Assembly: GCA_014762645.1 (NCBI GenBank)
Contig: JABURP010000072.1
Location: forward strand, 1 to 55,389
DNA: 55,389 nt
Reading direction: 5' to 3'
DNA from: Crocinitomicaceae bacterium
GTDB lineage: Bacteria > Bacteroidota > Bacteroidia > Flavobacteriales_D > Crocinitomicaceae
Below, piece after piece: positions 1-10,402 of the stretch. The position numbers were made by a program, and so were the translations under genes. The notes under the pieces were generated by a model that saw nothing but the letters and a program-made list of their open reading frames with translations, did no database searches and had not been told where the DNA came from. Within the stretch, counting starts at the first letter, position 1; every line of letters starts with the position of its first letter.

Positions 1-67
1 AATATTATTTTTCTCAAAAAAAAACCAGCCGGGAGATCTAAACAGCATTCAAGATAAAACTCTGACG

Positions 68-75
68 TACATTTG
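68..75 (+). promoter_or_regulatory. Putative Bacteroidota -7 promoter box
   Basis: The octamer TACATTTG matches the Bacteroidota -7 consensus TAnnTTTG and lies 16 nt before the ATG of the aminotransferase gene. No convincing -33 TTTG element is visible at the usual 19-21 nt spacing, so the call rests on the one box and its position. Confidence 0.35.
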
Positions 76-91
76 CATAAATATTAAGCAC

Positions 92-1300
92 ATGCTCCCA
101 TTTTCACCACCAAGATTAGATCAAAAAACAGTTGATGCAGTAACTGAAGTACTTCTATCCGGCTGGATAACCACAGGCCCGAAGACTAAAGAGTTTGAAA
201 AAAAACTAAGTGATTATACCGGATGTAGAAAAACAATTTGCCTGAATTCAGCAACAGCTGGGTTGGAATTAGTGGCCAGGTGGTTTGGGCTCAAGGAAGG
301 TGATGAAGTTATTGTACCTGCCTATACTTATTGTGCATCTGCCAATATTATTTTACACTGTGGAGCAAAACCAGTAATGGTGGATATTAATCCACATGAT
401 TTTAATGTTTCATTAGATGAAATTAAAAAGAACATCACGGATAAAACTAAGATTATTATTCCTGTAGATATTGGAGGTTGGCCATGTGATTATGACCAAA
501 TAAATACACTTGTCAACTCGCCTGAGATCAAAGGAAAATTTTCAGCCAGTAATGATGTTCAGGAAAAATTGGGTCGAATATTAGTACTTTCAGATGCAGC
601 ACACAGTATAGGGGCGAGTATGCATGGGAAACGTACCGGAGCATTGACGGATATTACCGTGTTTTCTTTTCACGCAGTGAAAAACCTAACCACGGCAGAA
701 GGTGGTGCTGTTTGCTTAAACTTACCCGATACATTTGATTGTGAAGAAATTTACAAAATACTCAATACAAAATCTTTGCATGGCCAAACTAAAGATGCGT
801 TGGCGAAAACTCAGGTAGGAAATTGGCGATATGACGTAGTTGAACCAGGATATAAGTGCAACATGATGGATATTCAGGCTGCAATCGGATTGGTTGAACT
901 GGAGAGATATTCGGAGACACTGAGAAGAAGAAAAGAAATAGTCACCACCTATGCGGGAGAACTAGCAAAACACAATTGGGCGATATTACCTGATTACCTC
1001 AATGGCGAAAAGGAATCTTCGTATCATCTTTTTTTGTTGAGAATTGATGGTGTAACTGAAGAACAGAGAGATGAAATCATTGGCAAAATATTTGAAAAAG
1101 GGGTATCTGTCAATGTGCACTTTCAACCGTTACCTATGCTAACAGCATACAAGGATAGAGGATACCAAATAGCGGATTATCCTGAAGCATATAACAGTTA
1201 TGCAAATGTGATTACGCTACCTGTATATTTTAATCTGACAGATGACGACGTTAAAACAGTAATAAAAGCGGTTGTCGAGTCGGTGGAAGAAGTAATCTGA
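92..1300 (+). CDS. DegT/DnrJ/EryC1/StrS family PLP-dependent aminotransferase
   Basis: A 402-residue sugar aminotransferase of the DegT/DnrJ/EryC1/StrS family. These enzymes transfer an amino group to a nucleotide-linked keto-sugar during surface polysaccharide synthesis. The family pattern is seen end to end: an N-terminal SGWITTGP segment, the VPAYTYCAS block, SDAAH around residues 167-171 (Asp168 is expected to contact the PLP ring nitrogen) and FSFHAVKNLTTAEGG, with Lys197 as the expected Schiff-base lysine. Length is normal for the family, which runs about 370-400 residues. Its stop codon overlaps the start of the sugar transferase gene (TGATG), so the two are translationally coupled and probably act in the same pathway. 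The exact sugar substrate cannot be read from the sequence. The gene probably closes a polysaccharide cluster that begins outside the window. Confidence 0.9.
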   Translation: MLPFSPPRLDQKTVDAVTEVLLSGWITTGPKTKEFEKKLSDYTGCRKTICLNSATAGLELVARWFGLKEGDEVIVPAYTYCASANIILHCGAKPVMVDINPHDFNVSLDEIKKNITDKTKIIIPVDIGGWPCDYDQINTLVNSPEIKGKFSASNDVQEKLGRILVLSDAAHSIGASMHGKRTGALTDITVFSFHAVKNLTTAEGGAVCLNLPDTFDCEEIYKILNTKSLHGQTKDALAKTQVGNWRYDVVEPGYKCNMMDIQAAIGLVELERYSETLRRRKEIVTTYAGELAKHNWAILPDYLNGEKESSYHLFLLRIDGVTEEQRDEIIGKIFEKGVSVNVHFQPLPMLTAYKDRGYQIADYPEAYNSYANVITLPVYFNLTDDDVKTVIKAVVESVEEVI

Positions 1301-1896
1301 TGTATTATATAGCAAAAAGATGTTTTGATATTTTTTCATCACTGATTGTGTTGACGTTGCTCTTTCCTTTGTTATTCATTGTTGGATTATGGATTGTATT
1401 GGACAGCGAAGGGGGGATGTTCTATCGTCAAAAGCGCATTGGTAAGAATGGCAGAGCGTTTTATTTACTTAAATTCAGATCCATGCGGCCAAATTCTGAT
1501 AAATCTGGGCAAATTACAGTAGGTAATGACCAACGTGTGACCAAGATCGGGAAGTTCATAAGAAAATATAAAATTGATGAATTTCCACAACTACTGAATG
1601 TAATTAAGGGAGATATGAGTATCGTTGGCCCAAGACCTGAAGTTCCTGAGTATACCAGATACTATACAGATGAACAAAAGAAAGTTCTGACTATACTTCC
1701 CGGCTTAACAGATTATGCCACATTAGAGTACATAGACGAACAGGTTATTTTAGGGAAGGCAGAAAATCCTGAAGAGGTGTATATCACGCAGGTGATGCCG
1801 GATAAACTTCAGCTGAACTTACGGTATCTTGAAGAGCGTAGTTTTCTATTGGATATTAAGTTAATCTTTCGAACCATACGTAAAATAATACGGTGA
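1300..1896 (+). CDS. Initiating sugar-phosphate transferase (small monotopic phosphoglycosyl transferase)
   Basis: A 198-residue bacterial sugar transferase of the PglC/WcaJ type. This enzyme moves a sugar phosphate from UDP-sugar to undecaprenyl phosphate at the inner membrane, the first step of glycan assembly. An N-terminal hydrophobic re-entrant helix (about residues 11-34) is followed by the family blocks YRQKRIGKNG, LLKFRSM, KIDEFPQLLNV (catalytic Asp93-Glu94 dyad) and GDMSIVGPRP. The length fits the minimal PglC-like class without the extra N-terminal membrane domain of WbaP/WcaJ. It overlaps the upstream aminotransferase gene by one base. The donor sugar is unknown; proximity to an aminotransferase suggests an amino sugar, which is inference. 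Confidence 0.9.
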   Translation: MYYIAKRCFDIFSSLIVLTLLFPLLFIVGLWIVLDSEGGMFYRQKRIGKNGRAFYLLKFRSMRPNSDKSGQITVGNDQRVTKIGKFIRKYKIDEFPQLLNVIKGDMSIVGPRPEVPEYTRYYTDEQKKVLTILPGLTDYATLEYIDEQVILGKAENPEEVYITQVMPDKLQLNLRYLEERSFLLDIKLIFRTIRKIIR

Positions 1897-2048
1897 TTGT
1901 TCAGCTTAGCAATTCAAGGATGTGCCCTTTTAAACGCATCAGATTCTCAATATATTTGCTAATTTCGCCCTTTTGAATTGGTGAGTTTAATGCAGTTTGT
2001 CCACTTTTTAGGGTGAGTTATCGAATTAAGTTGGAGCTTTCTTGCATA

Positions 2049-2084
2049 TTGGTTTTCTTTGCTATGAGCTTGGAGGAAAACCAA
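2049..2084. repeat. 9-bp inverted repeat upstream of the PID-CTERM-like gene
   Basis: TTGGTTTTC (2049-2057) and GAAAACCAA (2076-2084) form perfect 9-bp arms around an 18-nt loop, 34 nt before the ATG of the next gene. No T-run follows, so it is not a typical terminator. It could be an operator or an RNA leader hairpin. The rest of the 222-nt gap shows no gene or clear promoter. Confidence 0.35.
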
Positions 2085-2118
2085 CTCATATAGAAAGAAC
2101 TACTCTGTGAAGAACAAA

Positions 2119-2379
2119 ATGAATTTACGTATACGCCAGTATATAGGGGCGTATATACTTACTATATCCAGCTTTTTCTTAAGTACAGCTGGAATAGCTC
2201 AGCCACCATCTGGTTCACCACCTGTTAGTCCACCATGCGCAGCCGCTGGATCACCTTGTTGGGATACAGAATGCATCCCTATTGATGGGGGAATTGTATT
2301 TCTGATAATCGCAGGAGCTTTATTAGGGGTGAAGATCATCTATAATATGAACAGTAAGCTTAAAAACAAAGAAGTGTAA
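2119..2379 (+). CDS. Small PID-CTERM-like sorted surface protein
   Basis: An 86-residue protein with a Sec signal peptide (hydrophobic segment ending STAGIAQ), a short Pro/Gly/Ser/Cys-rich mature part (PPSGSPPVSPP) and a C-terminal PIDGG motif. That motif is followed by one membrane helix and a basic tail, KLKNKEV. The tripartite tail (motif, helix, basic end) is the layout of exosortase-type sorting signals, and PIDGG matches the PID-CTERM class known in Bacteroidota. Cleavage and transfer by an exosortase-like enzyme is inferred; no such enzyme lies in the window. A GTG four codons upstream (2107) is an alternative start; I chose the first ATG. Its position just after polysaccharide genes suits the known link between exosortases and exopolysaccharide loci. 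Confidence 0.65.
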   Translation: MNLRIRQYIGAYILTISSFFLSTAGIAQPPSGSPPVSPPCAAAGSPCWDTECIPIDGGIVFLIIAGALLGVKIIYNMNSKLKNKEV

Positions 2380-2418
2380 TCTTTTTTGAGAGTATTGTTG
2401 ACCTACAGATTTTTTTGT

Positions 2419-3222
2419 TTACTTATAACTGAATACCTTACGCTCCAACATTTCACCACTTTCGTCGTAAAATTTCGTTTCATTCAGTAATCCATCTATG
2501 GTATAATTGAGTTCAGTAGTGGTAGAAATTGAACCTGTATCCTCACCTGTAAGGGTATGAGTTATTTTCACCAGGCGGCCTTTAGAGTCGTAAGTGTAAT
2601 TAACTTGTTCATTAAAACCTTCCATGTGAACAGTTTTACGGATCAATTGTCCATTTTGAATCTCAAAAATAGTATATACACCAGGGTCAGTGAGATTTGT
2701 TTGTTTGTACCCTCCATCAATGTCCACTACATCATAAATAACCGTGTCCCGATAAACAACGGTATCAAATTCTACTGAACCAGCGGCCACATATTCTTTG
2801 GTACGTATATTTTCTCTTGTGACAATGTCATTCTGATAAATGTAATTTTGATACAGGGTTAAGGATCGGGCATTATTGTTGTCAAAATCGGTCCGTTCAT
2901 ATTTGAATAATGCACCATCTCTGAACTCATATTTTCCTAAAGATTTTTTACGATCCTCCAGAACATAAAACTCTGAATATTTAATGTTGAAGTTGATTCG
3001 ATCTGTATTAATTTTTCCTTTTCTATAGGTTGCCTTGCTTTCCATCACTGTACCATGCTCTTTGGAGTTTCTATAGGTTTCAACCGTCATTTTAGACATC
3101 TCACTGTCTTTGAAGATATGCAGACTGCTTGAGTTGAGAACAGGAAATAGGTCAGAGTCAAATTCTTGTGCGTAATTAATTGATGAAACAAGAACAAAAA
3201 GGATGAATAGGATATTTTTCAC
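2419..3222 (-). CDS. Secreted protein with YD/RHS-like beta repeats
   Basis: A 267-residue secreted protein of unknown function. The start is placed at a GTG codon giving MKNILFILFVLVSSINYAQ, a clean signal peptide; a TTG three codons earlier is possible but less natural. The C-terminal third has tandem beta-strand pieces of the YD/MORN-like type (YTYDSKGRLVKITHTL, LNYTIDGLLNETKFYDESG, ending in KVFSYK), as in many Bacteroidota periplasmic or outer-membrane proteins. No lipobox and no sorting domain are visible. It is convergent with the PID-CTERM-like gene and lies just downstream of the groEL terminator, so it needs its own promoter, which I could not identify. Confidence 0.65.
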   Translation of the reverse strand: MKNILFILFVLVSSINYAQEFDSDLFPVLNSSSLHIFKDSEMSKMTVETYRNSKEHGTVMESKATYRKGKINTDRINFNIKYSEFYVLEDRKKSLGKYEFRDGALFKYERTDFDNNNARSLTLYQNYIYQNDIVTRENIRTKEYVAAGSVEFDTVVYRDTVIYDVVDIDGGYKQTNLTDPGVYTIFEIQNGQLIRKTVHMEGFNEQVNYTYDSKGRLVKITHTLTGEDTGSISTTTELNYTIDGLLNETKFYDESGEMLERKVFSYK

Positions 3223-3260
3223 GAAAGTCAATTGTTGTGTTTGTAGACCAATTAATATAC

Positions 3261-3294
3261 AAAAAATCCCAGCCCTTAATGAAAAGAGCTGGGA
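3261..3294 (-). terminator. Rho-independent terminator after groEL
   Basis: Arms TCCCAGC (3267-3273) and GCTGGGA (3288-3294) form a 7-bp stem with a 14-nt loop. Read on the minus strand it is followed by six T (AAAAAA at 3261-3266 on plus), as expected for the end of the groESL transcript. It lies about 100 nt beyond the groEL stop codon. Confidence 0.8.
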
Positions 3295-3394
3295 AATATA
3301 TATTGTCGTTCCAAGCTATCCACGCCAATTCGTGGGAAGAATGGATCGATTTGAATGAGAGCCCTTCCTTAAAACAGGTTGAGACTCCCAAATT

Positions 3395-5041
<1,647 letters not shown>

Positions 5042-5088
5042 TTAATTTGTGGACATATCAACTGTTTAGTTGAATATCTGGGGTTAGT

Positions 5089-5361
5089 TTAATTTTTTAT
5101 AATTCCGTAAACGTCGGATTCTCTCATGATCAGGTATGTGTTACCATCAAGTTTAATCTCAGTCCCGGAATATTGACCGTAAAGAACACTATCTCCCGCC
5201 TGAACGGTCATAGGTTCGTCTTTTTTTCCCGGTCCTACGGCTACAACTTTCCCTTGTAGCGGCTTTTCTTTTGCCGTGTCAGGAATAATGATTCCGCTTG
5301 CTGTTTTTTCTTCAGCCGGGGCTGGTTCAATTAACACTCTGTCTGCTAATGGTTTCAACAT
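5089..5361 (-). CDS. groES: Co-chaperonin GroES
   Basis: A 90-residue co-chaperonin that caps the GroEL ring. The start [13 protein letters not shown] is at an ATG; an in-frame TTG three codons upstream would add MII and is less likely. Family features are the N-terminal [11 protein letters not shown] strand, the mobile loop [15 protein letters not shown] that binds GroEL, and the C-terminal [13 protein letters not shown]. The gene is first in the groES-groEL operon. The secG terminator lies upstream, so the operon must have its own promoter between about 5362 and 5483. That stretch contains TTTGGCAC and TGACA words on the minus strand, but no clean TAnnTTTG box. Confidence 0.97.
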   Translation of the reverse strand: MLKPLADRVLIEPAPAEEKTASGIIIPDTAKEKPLQGKVVAVGPGKKDEPMTVQAGDSVLYGQYSGTEIKLDGNTYLIMRESDVYGIIKN

Positions 5362-5483
5362 AATTATCAATTTTATCTTTTCTCCAAAGGGAGAATGGTT
5401 ATACTTTCTTCTACCTGCCTCTTGTCAGAATTTGTGCCAAAGGGTTCATTCAGTTTTTTTGGCAGATTATCCTTGATACAGGC

Positions 5484-5516
5484 AAAAAAAATGTCAGTAT
5501 GAATGACATACTGACA
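5484..5516 (-). terminator. Rho-independent terminator after secG
   Basis: A perfect 10-bp stem, TGTCAGTATG (5492-5501) with CATACTGACA (5507-5516), encloses a 5-nt loop. On the minus strand it is followed by eight T (A-run 5484-5491). It sits 26 nt past the secG stop codon and separates the miaB-to-secG run from groESL. Confidence 0.88.
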
Positions 5517-5542
5517 CTTTGTAATATTATCTATAAGTCCTA

Positions 5543-5887
5543 TTAGTTAGGTTGATTTGGAGAGGGGTTAAATCCTTCTCCCGGTGTTCCGTTACCCGGA
5601 ATATTTGGGTCAACATTTTCCACGTCAGCATTGGCATCAGAATCTAAATCTTCAGTTGCTCCTGAATTACCAGCTGGTTTAACCATAATTAGGCAAATCA
5701 ATGCAATTCCAATAGCAAGTCCCCACGTACCTTTTTCAAGGATGTCGGTAGCTCTTTTAGCGCCTCCAAGCTGCACTGCTGAGCCAAATTCAGAGTTCAA
5801 TCCTCCACCTTTTGGATTCTGAACCAAAACAAATAAGATCAATCCCACACATCCAACTATCACTAATATCGTAAGTACTCCTCCCAT
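5543..5887 (-). CDS. secG: Preprotein translocase subunit SecG
   Basis: A 114-residue auxiliary subunit of the SecYEG channel in the inner membrane. The first membrane helix (about residues 2-22) runs into the family motif LVQNPKGGGLNSEFG, and a second helix (about 53-70) follows. The Asp/Asn/Pro-rich tail after residue 72 is longer than in E. coli and is common in Bacteroidota. It begins five nt after the preceding TPR gene, is last in the run starting at miaB, and is followed by a strong terminator. Supply of SecG fits the heavy signal-peptide use seen across the window. Confidence 0.93.
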   Translation of the reverse strand: MGGVLTILVIVGCVGLILFVLVQNPKGGGLNSEFGSAVQLGGAKRATDILEKGTWGLAIGIALICLIMVKPAGNSGATEDLDSDANADVENVDPNIPGNGTPGEGFNPSPNQPN

Positions 5888-5892
5888 CTTGC

Positions 5893-6972
5893 TTAATTTT
5901 GATTTTCTTTTTCTTTAATTTTTTCAATTTGAGTTGCAAAGAAAGTCTTTTTTTCGGGATATAACAAACTCAATTGTTTATAAGCTGCAATCGCTTTTGC
6001 GTAGTTGCCTTGCATTACATGTATTTTAGCCAGTGTTTCCGAAACTATATCCACAGAATCTTCCAAACTTTTTTTAGCGTGTTTGGTTGGATTATAGAAT
6101 TCTTTGCTTGGTGCAGAAATAGTTGGTTCTTCATATATAAACCTATCTAACAAGTCGTTGATCTCTTTTTTAGACATGCCTTTATTCTCCGAATCTTTTT
6201 TCGTTGATTGTATGTTCTTGTCTTTGCTAACGCTTTTTGATGAAGTCACAACCTGACCTTGAGCCACCTTTTGCTTGTACTTAAGCCATTCAATAAAGGT
6301 CATATTTTCTGGTCGCTGAATTGTCTTGGAAATGGATTGTTCCGGTTCCAAATCAACTTCAATAGTTACATCTTCGGTTTGCTCAGCTTCATAATCTTCT
6401 TCAATGTCTTCAGCTACAACATCCTCATCCTCCTGCGGCTGTGCAACAACTTCTGAATCTCGGTTAACTTCTGCCATTAAATCATTGTTCAAAGCAGACT
6501 CAACTACGCTGGTCATTATAGATGCTTCAAGATCGGCCATTTCAGGTTCGTCGATTTCTTCTTCTGCCTCTTCCTCTTCCTGATCTTTTACCTCGGCTGA
6601 GATTTTTACAGACTCCTCTTCTTCAAATTCTGTCCTTTCTTCTGTGGTCGTTTCTAAACTATTATCCGACTCTTCCTCTGTTATAGTTTCTTCGTTGGTA
6701 TCTGTATCTTCAACAACTTCCTCGTGTTTTTCATGCTGCGATTCATTCACCAGAAAAAACAAATGTTCCCTGTCAGATACATTTGAAGAAACCAGTTTGA
6801 GCTTTTCTTCAAAGTCAAGGTGATTGGAATTGGCTAACCCGATAAGGTAAAGTATGTAGATACTGCTGCAATAAGGATATTTTTCAATCAATTGCTCAAT
6901 GTCTGATACGTCCTTAGACTGAACCAAATTTGGATCTTTTATGAGTTCGCTTATTTGTTCTCCGCTGATCAC
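5893..6972 (-). CDS. Acidic-linker protein with C-terminal TPR, unknown function
   Basis: A 359-residue cytoplasmic protein without signal peptide or membrane helix. The N-terminal 70 residues form a helical domain (DIEQLIEKYPYCSSIYILYL). About residues 80-200 are a very Glu/Asp-rich disordered stretch. The C-terminal part has an FIEWLKYKQK motif, a basic linker and a TPR-like pair (MQGNYAKAIAAYKQLSLLYP). The start is GTG, chosen because it overlaps the lptE stop as GTGA. The gene lies between lptE and secG. I do not know a function; co-expression with envelope genes is the only clue. The acidic linker and TPR suggest a protein-binding adaptor, which is inference. Confidence 0.75.
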   Translation of the reverse strand: MISGEQISELIKDPNLVQSKDVSDIEQLIEKYPYCSSIYILYLIGLANSNHLDFEEKLKLVSSNVSDREHLFFLVNESQHEKHEEVVEDTDTNEETITEEESDNSLETTTEERTEFEEEESVKISAEVKDQEEEEAEEEIDEPEMADLEASIMTSVVESALNNDLMAEVNRDSEVVAQPQEDEDVVAEDIEEDYEAEQTEDVTIEVDLEPEQSISKTIQRPENMTFIEWLKYKQKVAQGQVVTSSKSVSKDKNIQSTKKDSENKGMSKKEINDLLDRFIYEEPTISAPSKEFYNPTKHAKKSLEDSVDIVSETLAKIHVMQGNYAKAIAAYKQLSLLYPEKKTFFATQIEKIKEKENQN

Positions 6973-7460
6973 CAGTTACTTGATAATTGATTGACAATTT
7001 TTAATGCTAATTGCTCGTTGATTTCTTCCAATAATTGATCTTCTACAGTAGCAAGATCAAGTGAAGAATCATAATTCAAAAATTGCGAAAATTTTCTTTC
7101 AAAACTCTGTTTTTCATCAATATTATTGATGACAGAGATATCCATTCCCACATTCAGGCTGTTTTGCGCCGCTACTTCGTCAGATTGAATAGATACCGGA
7201 TTGGTGTAATAGCTTGAAATCTTACCTGATATTTCTATGTCTGCATTTTCCTTCACCAGCTTTAATTTGGTTCGGGAAACAATAAAATCTCTAAGAAACT
7301 CTGTAAATGTTATGCCATACCCTGCCGGTGCATTGGCGGCTTGTTCCTCAAAAATCTCTACCGAGAAGGTGTCAGCATCAATTGAGCTATCTACCATGGA
7401 ATAACGAACTTCACAAGAAGTTGCAACGAATAACAGTAATATGTAATACAAAAATTTCAT
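6969..7460 (-). CDS. lptE: LptE-like LPS-assembly lipoprotein
   Basis: A 163-residue outer-membrane lipoprotein resembling Bacteroidota LptE, the plug of the LptD channel that places lipopolysaccharide in the outer leaflet. A short signal peptide ends in a lipobox (VATSC, acylated Cys16). The rest shows the expected alpha/beta pattern, with FTEFLRDFIVSRTKLKLV (helix), ADIEISGKISSYYTNPVS (strand pair) and a C-terminal helix DQLLEEINEQLALKIVNQL. It overlaps the following TPR gene by four bases and lies 27 nt after the sigma-54 activator gene. LptE sequences diverge strongly, so the call rests on architecture, length and this gene neighbourhood. Confidence 0.8.
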   Translation of the reverse strand: MKFLYYILLLFVATSCEVRYSMVDSSIDADTFSVEIFEEQAANAPAGYGITFTEFLRDFIVSRTKLKLVKENADIEISGKISSYYTNPVSIQSDEVAAQNSLNVGMDISVINNIDEKQSFERKFSQFLNYDSSLDLATVEDQLLEEINEQLALKIVNQLSSNW

Positions 7461-7487
7461 CCTTGTTTTAACGTTCTTATCTAAGAA

Positions 7488-8717
7488 CTATTTTAAACCG
7501 TATTCTTTAATTTTTCTGTAAAGCGTTCGTTCGGAAATCCCGAGGTCCTGTGCTGCATATTTTCTTTTTCCGCGGTGTTTTTCCAATGCTTTTTGTATGA
7601 GTTCTTTTTCCCGGTCCTCTAATGACAAAGACTCTTCCACCTCCACGTGCTCCTCAAAATCATCATTATAAGATGTTGAATCGTAATCAGTTGCTCCCTT
7701 TGTCACTTCAACGGGCATGTCGTAGTTTCCATCACCTATATCCGAATACAGTCGCTTGATAATTTTTGATTTATCTTCTGAGGAAATGTCACCACCACCT
7801 GCCTGAATAATGTCTGCCACTAGTTTTTTCACTTCACTCAGGTCTTTTTTCATATCAAAAAGCACTTTGTAAAGAATATCCCGCTCACTAAAGTCAGATT
7901 TTTGTTTGTCTGCAAGAACAGGAAGGTTGGACGCAGTATAGTCTGGTAAGTAATTGTGAAGTGTCTCTCCCGGTATGGTACGTTCACTTTCAATAACAGA
8001 AATTTGTTCGGTGATATTTTTTAATTGACGAATGTTCCCCGGCCAGTTATAATTTTTAAGCATGTGAACTGCATCATCCGTTAATTTAATTGGAGGCATG
8101 CGGTATTTCTCTGAAAAATCAACCGCAAATTTTCTGAACAGGAGGTGAATGTCCTCTTTTCTTTTTCTCAAAGGTGGAAGAGAAATAGGGACCGTACTTA
8201 ATCGGTAAAAGAGGTCCTCTCTAAATTTTCCTGAATGAATAGCCTCTTGCATGTTTTCGTTTGTAGCTGCCACCACACGTACATCCGTTTTTATAGGTTT
8301 GGAAGATCCAACGCGAATAAATTCTCCGGTTTCCAGTACACGAAGTAATCTTACCTGAGTAGGCAAGGGGAGTTCGGCAACCTCGTCCAAAAATATTGTT
8401 CCCTTATCGGCCACTTCAAAATACCCCTTTCGTTGGTCATGTGCACCGGTAAAAGATCCTTTTTCGTGACCAAAAAGCTCACTATCAATGGTCCCCTCAG
8501 GAATGGCTCCGCAGTTTACTGCAATATAAGCACCATGTTTTCTGGAACTTAATTGATGAATTATTTTGGGCATAACTTCCTTACCAGTTCCACTTTCTCC
8601 GGTAATTAAAACAGTTATATCTGTAGGGGCAACTTGTGCAGCCACATTTAACGCTCTGTTTAGCGCCGGTGAATTCCCGATTATGCCAAAACGTTGTTTA
8701 ATTGTTTGTACATCCAT
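7488..8717 (-). CDS. Sigma-54-dependent transcription activator (AAA+ / Fis HTH)
   Basis: A 409-residue bacterial enhancer-binding protein that remodels sigma-54 RNA polymerase with ATP. The start is MDVQTIKQRFGIIG; an upstream in-frame codon would run into miaB. Seen in order: the AAA+ domain from about residue 12 with Walker A GESGTGKE, sigma-54 contact loop GSFTGA (a variant of GAFTGA), Walker B GTIFLDEVAEL and arginine-rich YRLSTVPISLPPLRKRKED. A linker follows, then a C-terminal Fis-type HTH (KYAAQDLGISERTLYRKIKEYGLK region). There is no N-terminal receiver, GAF or PAS domain, so activity is not controlled by a fused sensor. It sits five nt after miaB and 27 nt before lptE. Its targets are not evident here. 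Confidence 0.92.
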   Translation of the reverse strand: MDVQTIKQRFGIIGNSPALNRALNVAAQVAPTDITVLITGESGTGKEVMPKIIHQLSSRKHGAYIAVNCGAIPEGTIDSELFGHEKGSFTGAHDQRKGYFEVADKGTIFLDEVAELPLPTQVRLLRVLETGEFIRVGSSKPIKTDVRVVAATNENMQEAIHSGKFREDLFYRLSTVPISLPPLRKRKEDIHLLFRKFAVDFSEKYRMPPIKLTDDAVHMLKNYNWPGNIRQLKNITEQISVIESERTIPGETLHNYLPDYTASNLPVLADKQKSDFSERDILYKVLFDMKKDLSEVKKLVADIIQAGGGDISSEDKSKIIKRLYSDIGDGNYDMPVEVTKGATDYDSTSYNDDFEEHVEVEESLSLEDREKELIQKALEKHRGKRKYAAQDLGISERTLYRKIKEYGLK

Positions 8718-8722
8718 TGTAA

Positions 8723-10150
8723 TTAATCTTTTACAACTGTTCCAATTGCCGTTGCACTGGTGCAATCCTCAACCAAAACATTTACATATTCACCTGGTTT
8801 GTAATTATCTTTGGGAAAAATAATGGTAAGATTCTGTGAATTCCTTCCAAACAACTCTTCATCCGAACGTTTAGAAACGCCTTCAATGAGTACTTCATAG
8901 ACCTTACCTACGGTTTTCTTATTGGCTTCCGCTGACATTTTAAATTGCAGTTCCTGAACTTCATTAAGTCTACGTTTTTTTGTCTCAAGAGGTATATCAT
9001 CTTCAAATTTACGTTCGGCTAATGTTTTGGGGCGTTCTGAGTAAAAGAACATGTAGGAAAATTCGTATCCCACTTCTTCCATAAGTTTTAGCGTATCCTG
9101 ATGTTGTTCTTCTGTCTCGCCACAAAAACCGGTGATAATATCCGTTGAAATAAATGCTTCTGGAACAATCGTTCGAATTGCTTTAATTCTGTCCATATAC
9201 CACTCTGTAGTATATCCACGGTTCATTTTTTTAAGAATCTCCGTATTACCTGATTGTATTGGTAGATGGATGTATTTGCAAATATTATTGTATTTGGCCA
9301 TAACCTTCAACACATCATCCGTCATATCTTTTGGGTGAGACGTAGAAAAACGAACCCGGAGCTTTGGGTTAACCTTGGCCACCATCTCCATTAACATAGC
9401 AAAGGTGACGACAGGTTTATCAGGATTCTGGATTTCTCCCTTTTTGCTGATGTTCCACCTGTAGCTATCCACATTTTGTCCTAGCAAAGTAACTTCTCTG
9501 TATCCTTTGTCAAATAAATCCTGTGCTTCCGCTACAATAGATTCTGGATCACGGCTGCGTTCTCTACCTCGGGTAAAAGGCACCACACAAAACGAACACA
9601 TGTTATCACAACCTCGCATTATTGAAATAAATGCTGTTACACCACCTTTGCCCAGTCTGACAGGTGAAATGTCCGCGTAGGTTTCTTCCCTTGACAACAA
9701 AACATTCACTGCTTTTTGTCCACTCTCTACTTCTTCAATTAATGCGGGTAGGTCCCTATAAGCATCCGGACCCGCTACCAGATCAACTAGTTTTTCCTGC
9801 TCAAGTAGATCTTTTTTCAGGCGTTCGGCCATACATCCGAGGATGCCAATTACCAACCCGGGATTTAGTTTTTTTCGTTTGTTATGTTGTGATAGTTTAT
9901 TGCGAACCCGTTGTTCAGCATTTTCTCGAATTGAACAGGTATTCATCAGAATTACGTCCGCTTCATCTACATTTCGTGTGGTAGAAAAACCATTGTCAGA
10001 TAGAATAGAAGCAACGATCTCACTATCAGAAAAATTCATTTGACATCCATAGCTCTCCAGGTATAGTTTTTTGCCGTTATCGGTCTTTGATTCAACCATT
10101 GTAGCTTCTCCCTGAATGCTCTCGTCTATTGTCTTTTCCTCTATCTTCAT
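8723..10150 (-). CDS. miaB: tRNA-2-methylthio-N6-dimethylallyladenosine synthase MiaB
   Basis: A 475-residue radical-SAM methylthiotransferase that adds a methylthio group to i6A at position 37 of tRNAs reading UNN codons. The N-terminal UPF0004 domain supplies three cluster cysteines (Cys36 in YGCQMNF, Cys72 in NTCSIREN, Cys106 in ILGCMAE). The radical-SAM core has [10 protein letters not shown] (Cys181, 185, 188) and the C-terminus is a TRAM domain ([13 protein letters not shown] onward). Length is typical. It is the first gene of a minus-strand run ending at secG and is divergent from topA across about 250 nt of AT-rich DNA (10151-10402) that must hold both promoters; no clear consensus box was found there. 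Confidence 0.96.
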   Translation of the reverse strand: MKIEEKTIDESIQGEATMVESKTDNGKKLYLESYGCQMNFSDSEIVASILSDNGFSTTRNVDEADVILMNTCSIRENAEQRVRNKLSQHNKRKKLNPGLVIGILGCMAERLKKDLLEQEKLVDLVAGPDAYRDLPALIEEVESGQKAVNVLLSREETYADISPVRLGKGGVTAFISIMRGCDNMCSFCVVPFTRGRERSRDPESIVAEAQDLFDKGYREVTLLGQNVDSYRWNISKKGEIQNPDKPVVTFAMLMEMVAKVNPKLRVRFSTSHPKDMTDDVLKVMAKYNNICKYIHLPIQSGNTEILKKMNRGYTTEWYMDRIKAIRTIVPEAFISTDIITGFCGETEEQHQDTLKLMEEVGYEFSYMFFYSERPKTLAERKFEDDIPLETKKRRLNEVQELQFKMSAEANKKTVGKVYEVLIEGVSKRSDEELFGRNSQNLTIIFPKDNYKPGEYVNVLVEDCTSATAIGTVVKD

Positions 10151-10402
10151 TGTCGATCTTACGCTTTAAAGTCTTGCAAAATTAAGCAAACAGAAATACA
10201 AATCTGTCAAAATGACAGTAAAAAATCAGGTTTTAATAATAATTAGACGTCTGAATGGGATGAAAATTTTTTTTGAAAAATTTATTATTATAAATAATAA
10301 GGATTGAAAATCACCCTTTGCTTTGAAACCAAGCATCAACTTATTCGTTTGTTATTACAATATTTGTCAAAAATTTGAAGAAAATAAACTCTATACACTA
10401 TT

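Noticed and set aside
1910-1980. Inverted repeat CAATTCAA/TTGAATTG after the sugar transferase gene
   Set aside because: The arms are only 8 bp, 55 nt apart and AT-rich, with no T-run; chance is a fair explanation.
5420-5445. Sigma-54 (-24/-12) promoter upstream of groES
   Set aside because: The minus strand has TTTGGCAC, but the -12 GC at the fixed 10-nt spacing is absent (GA instead).
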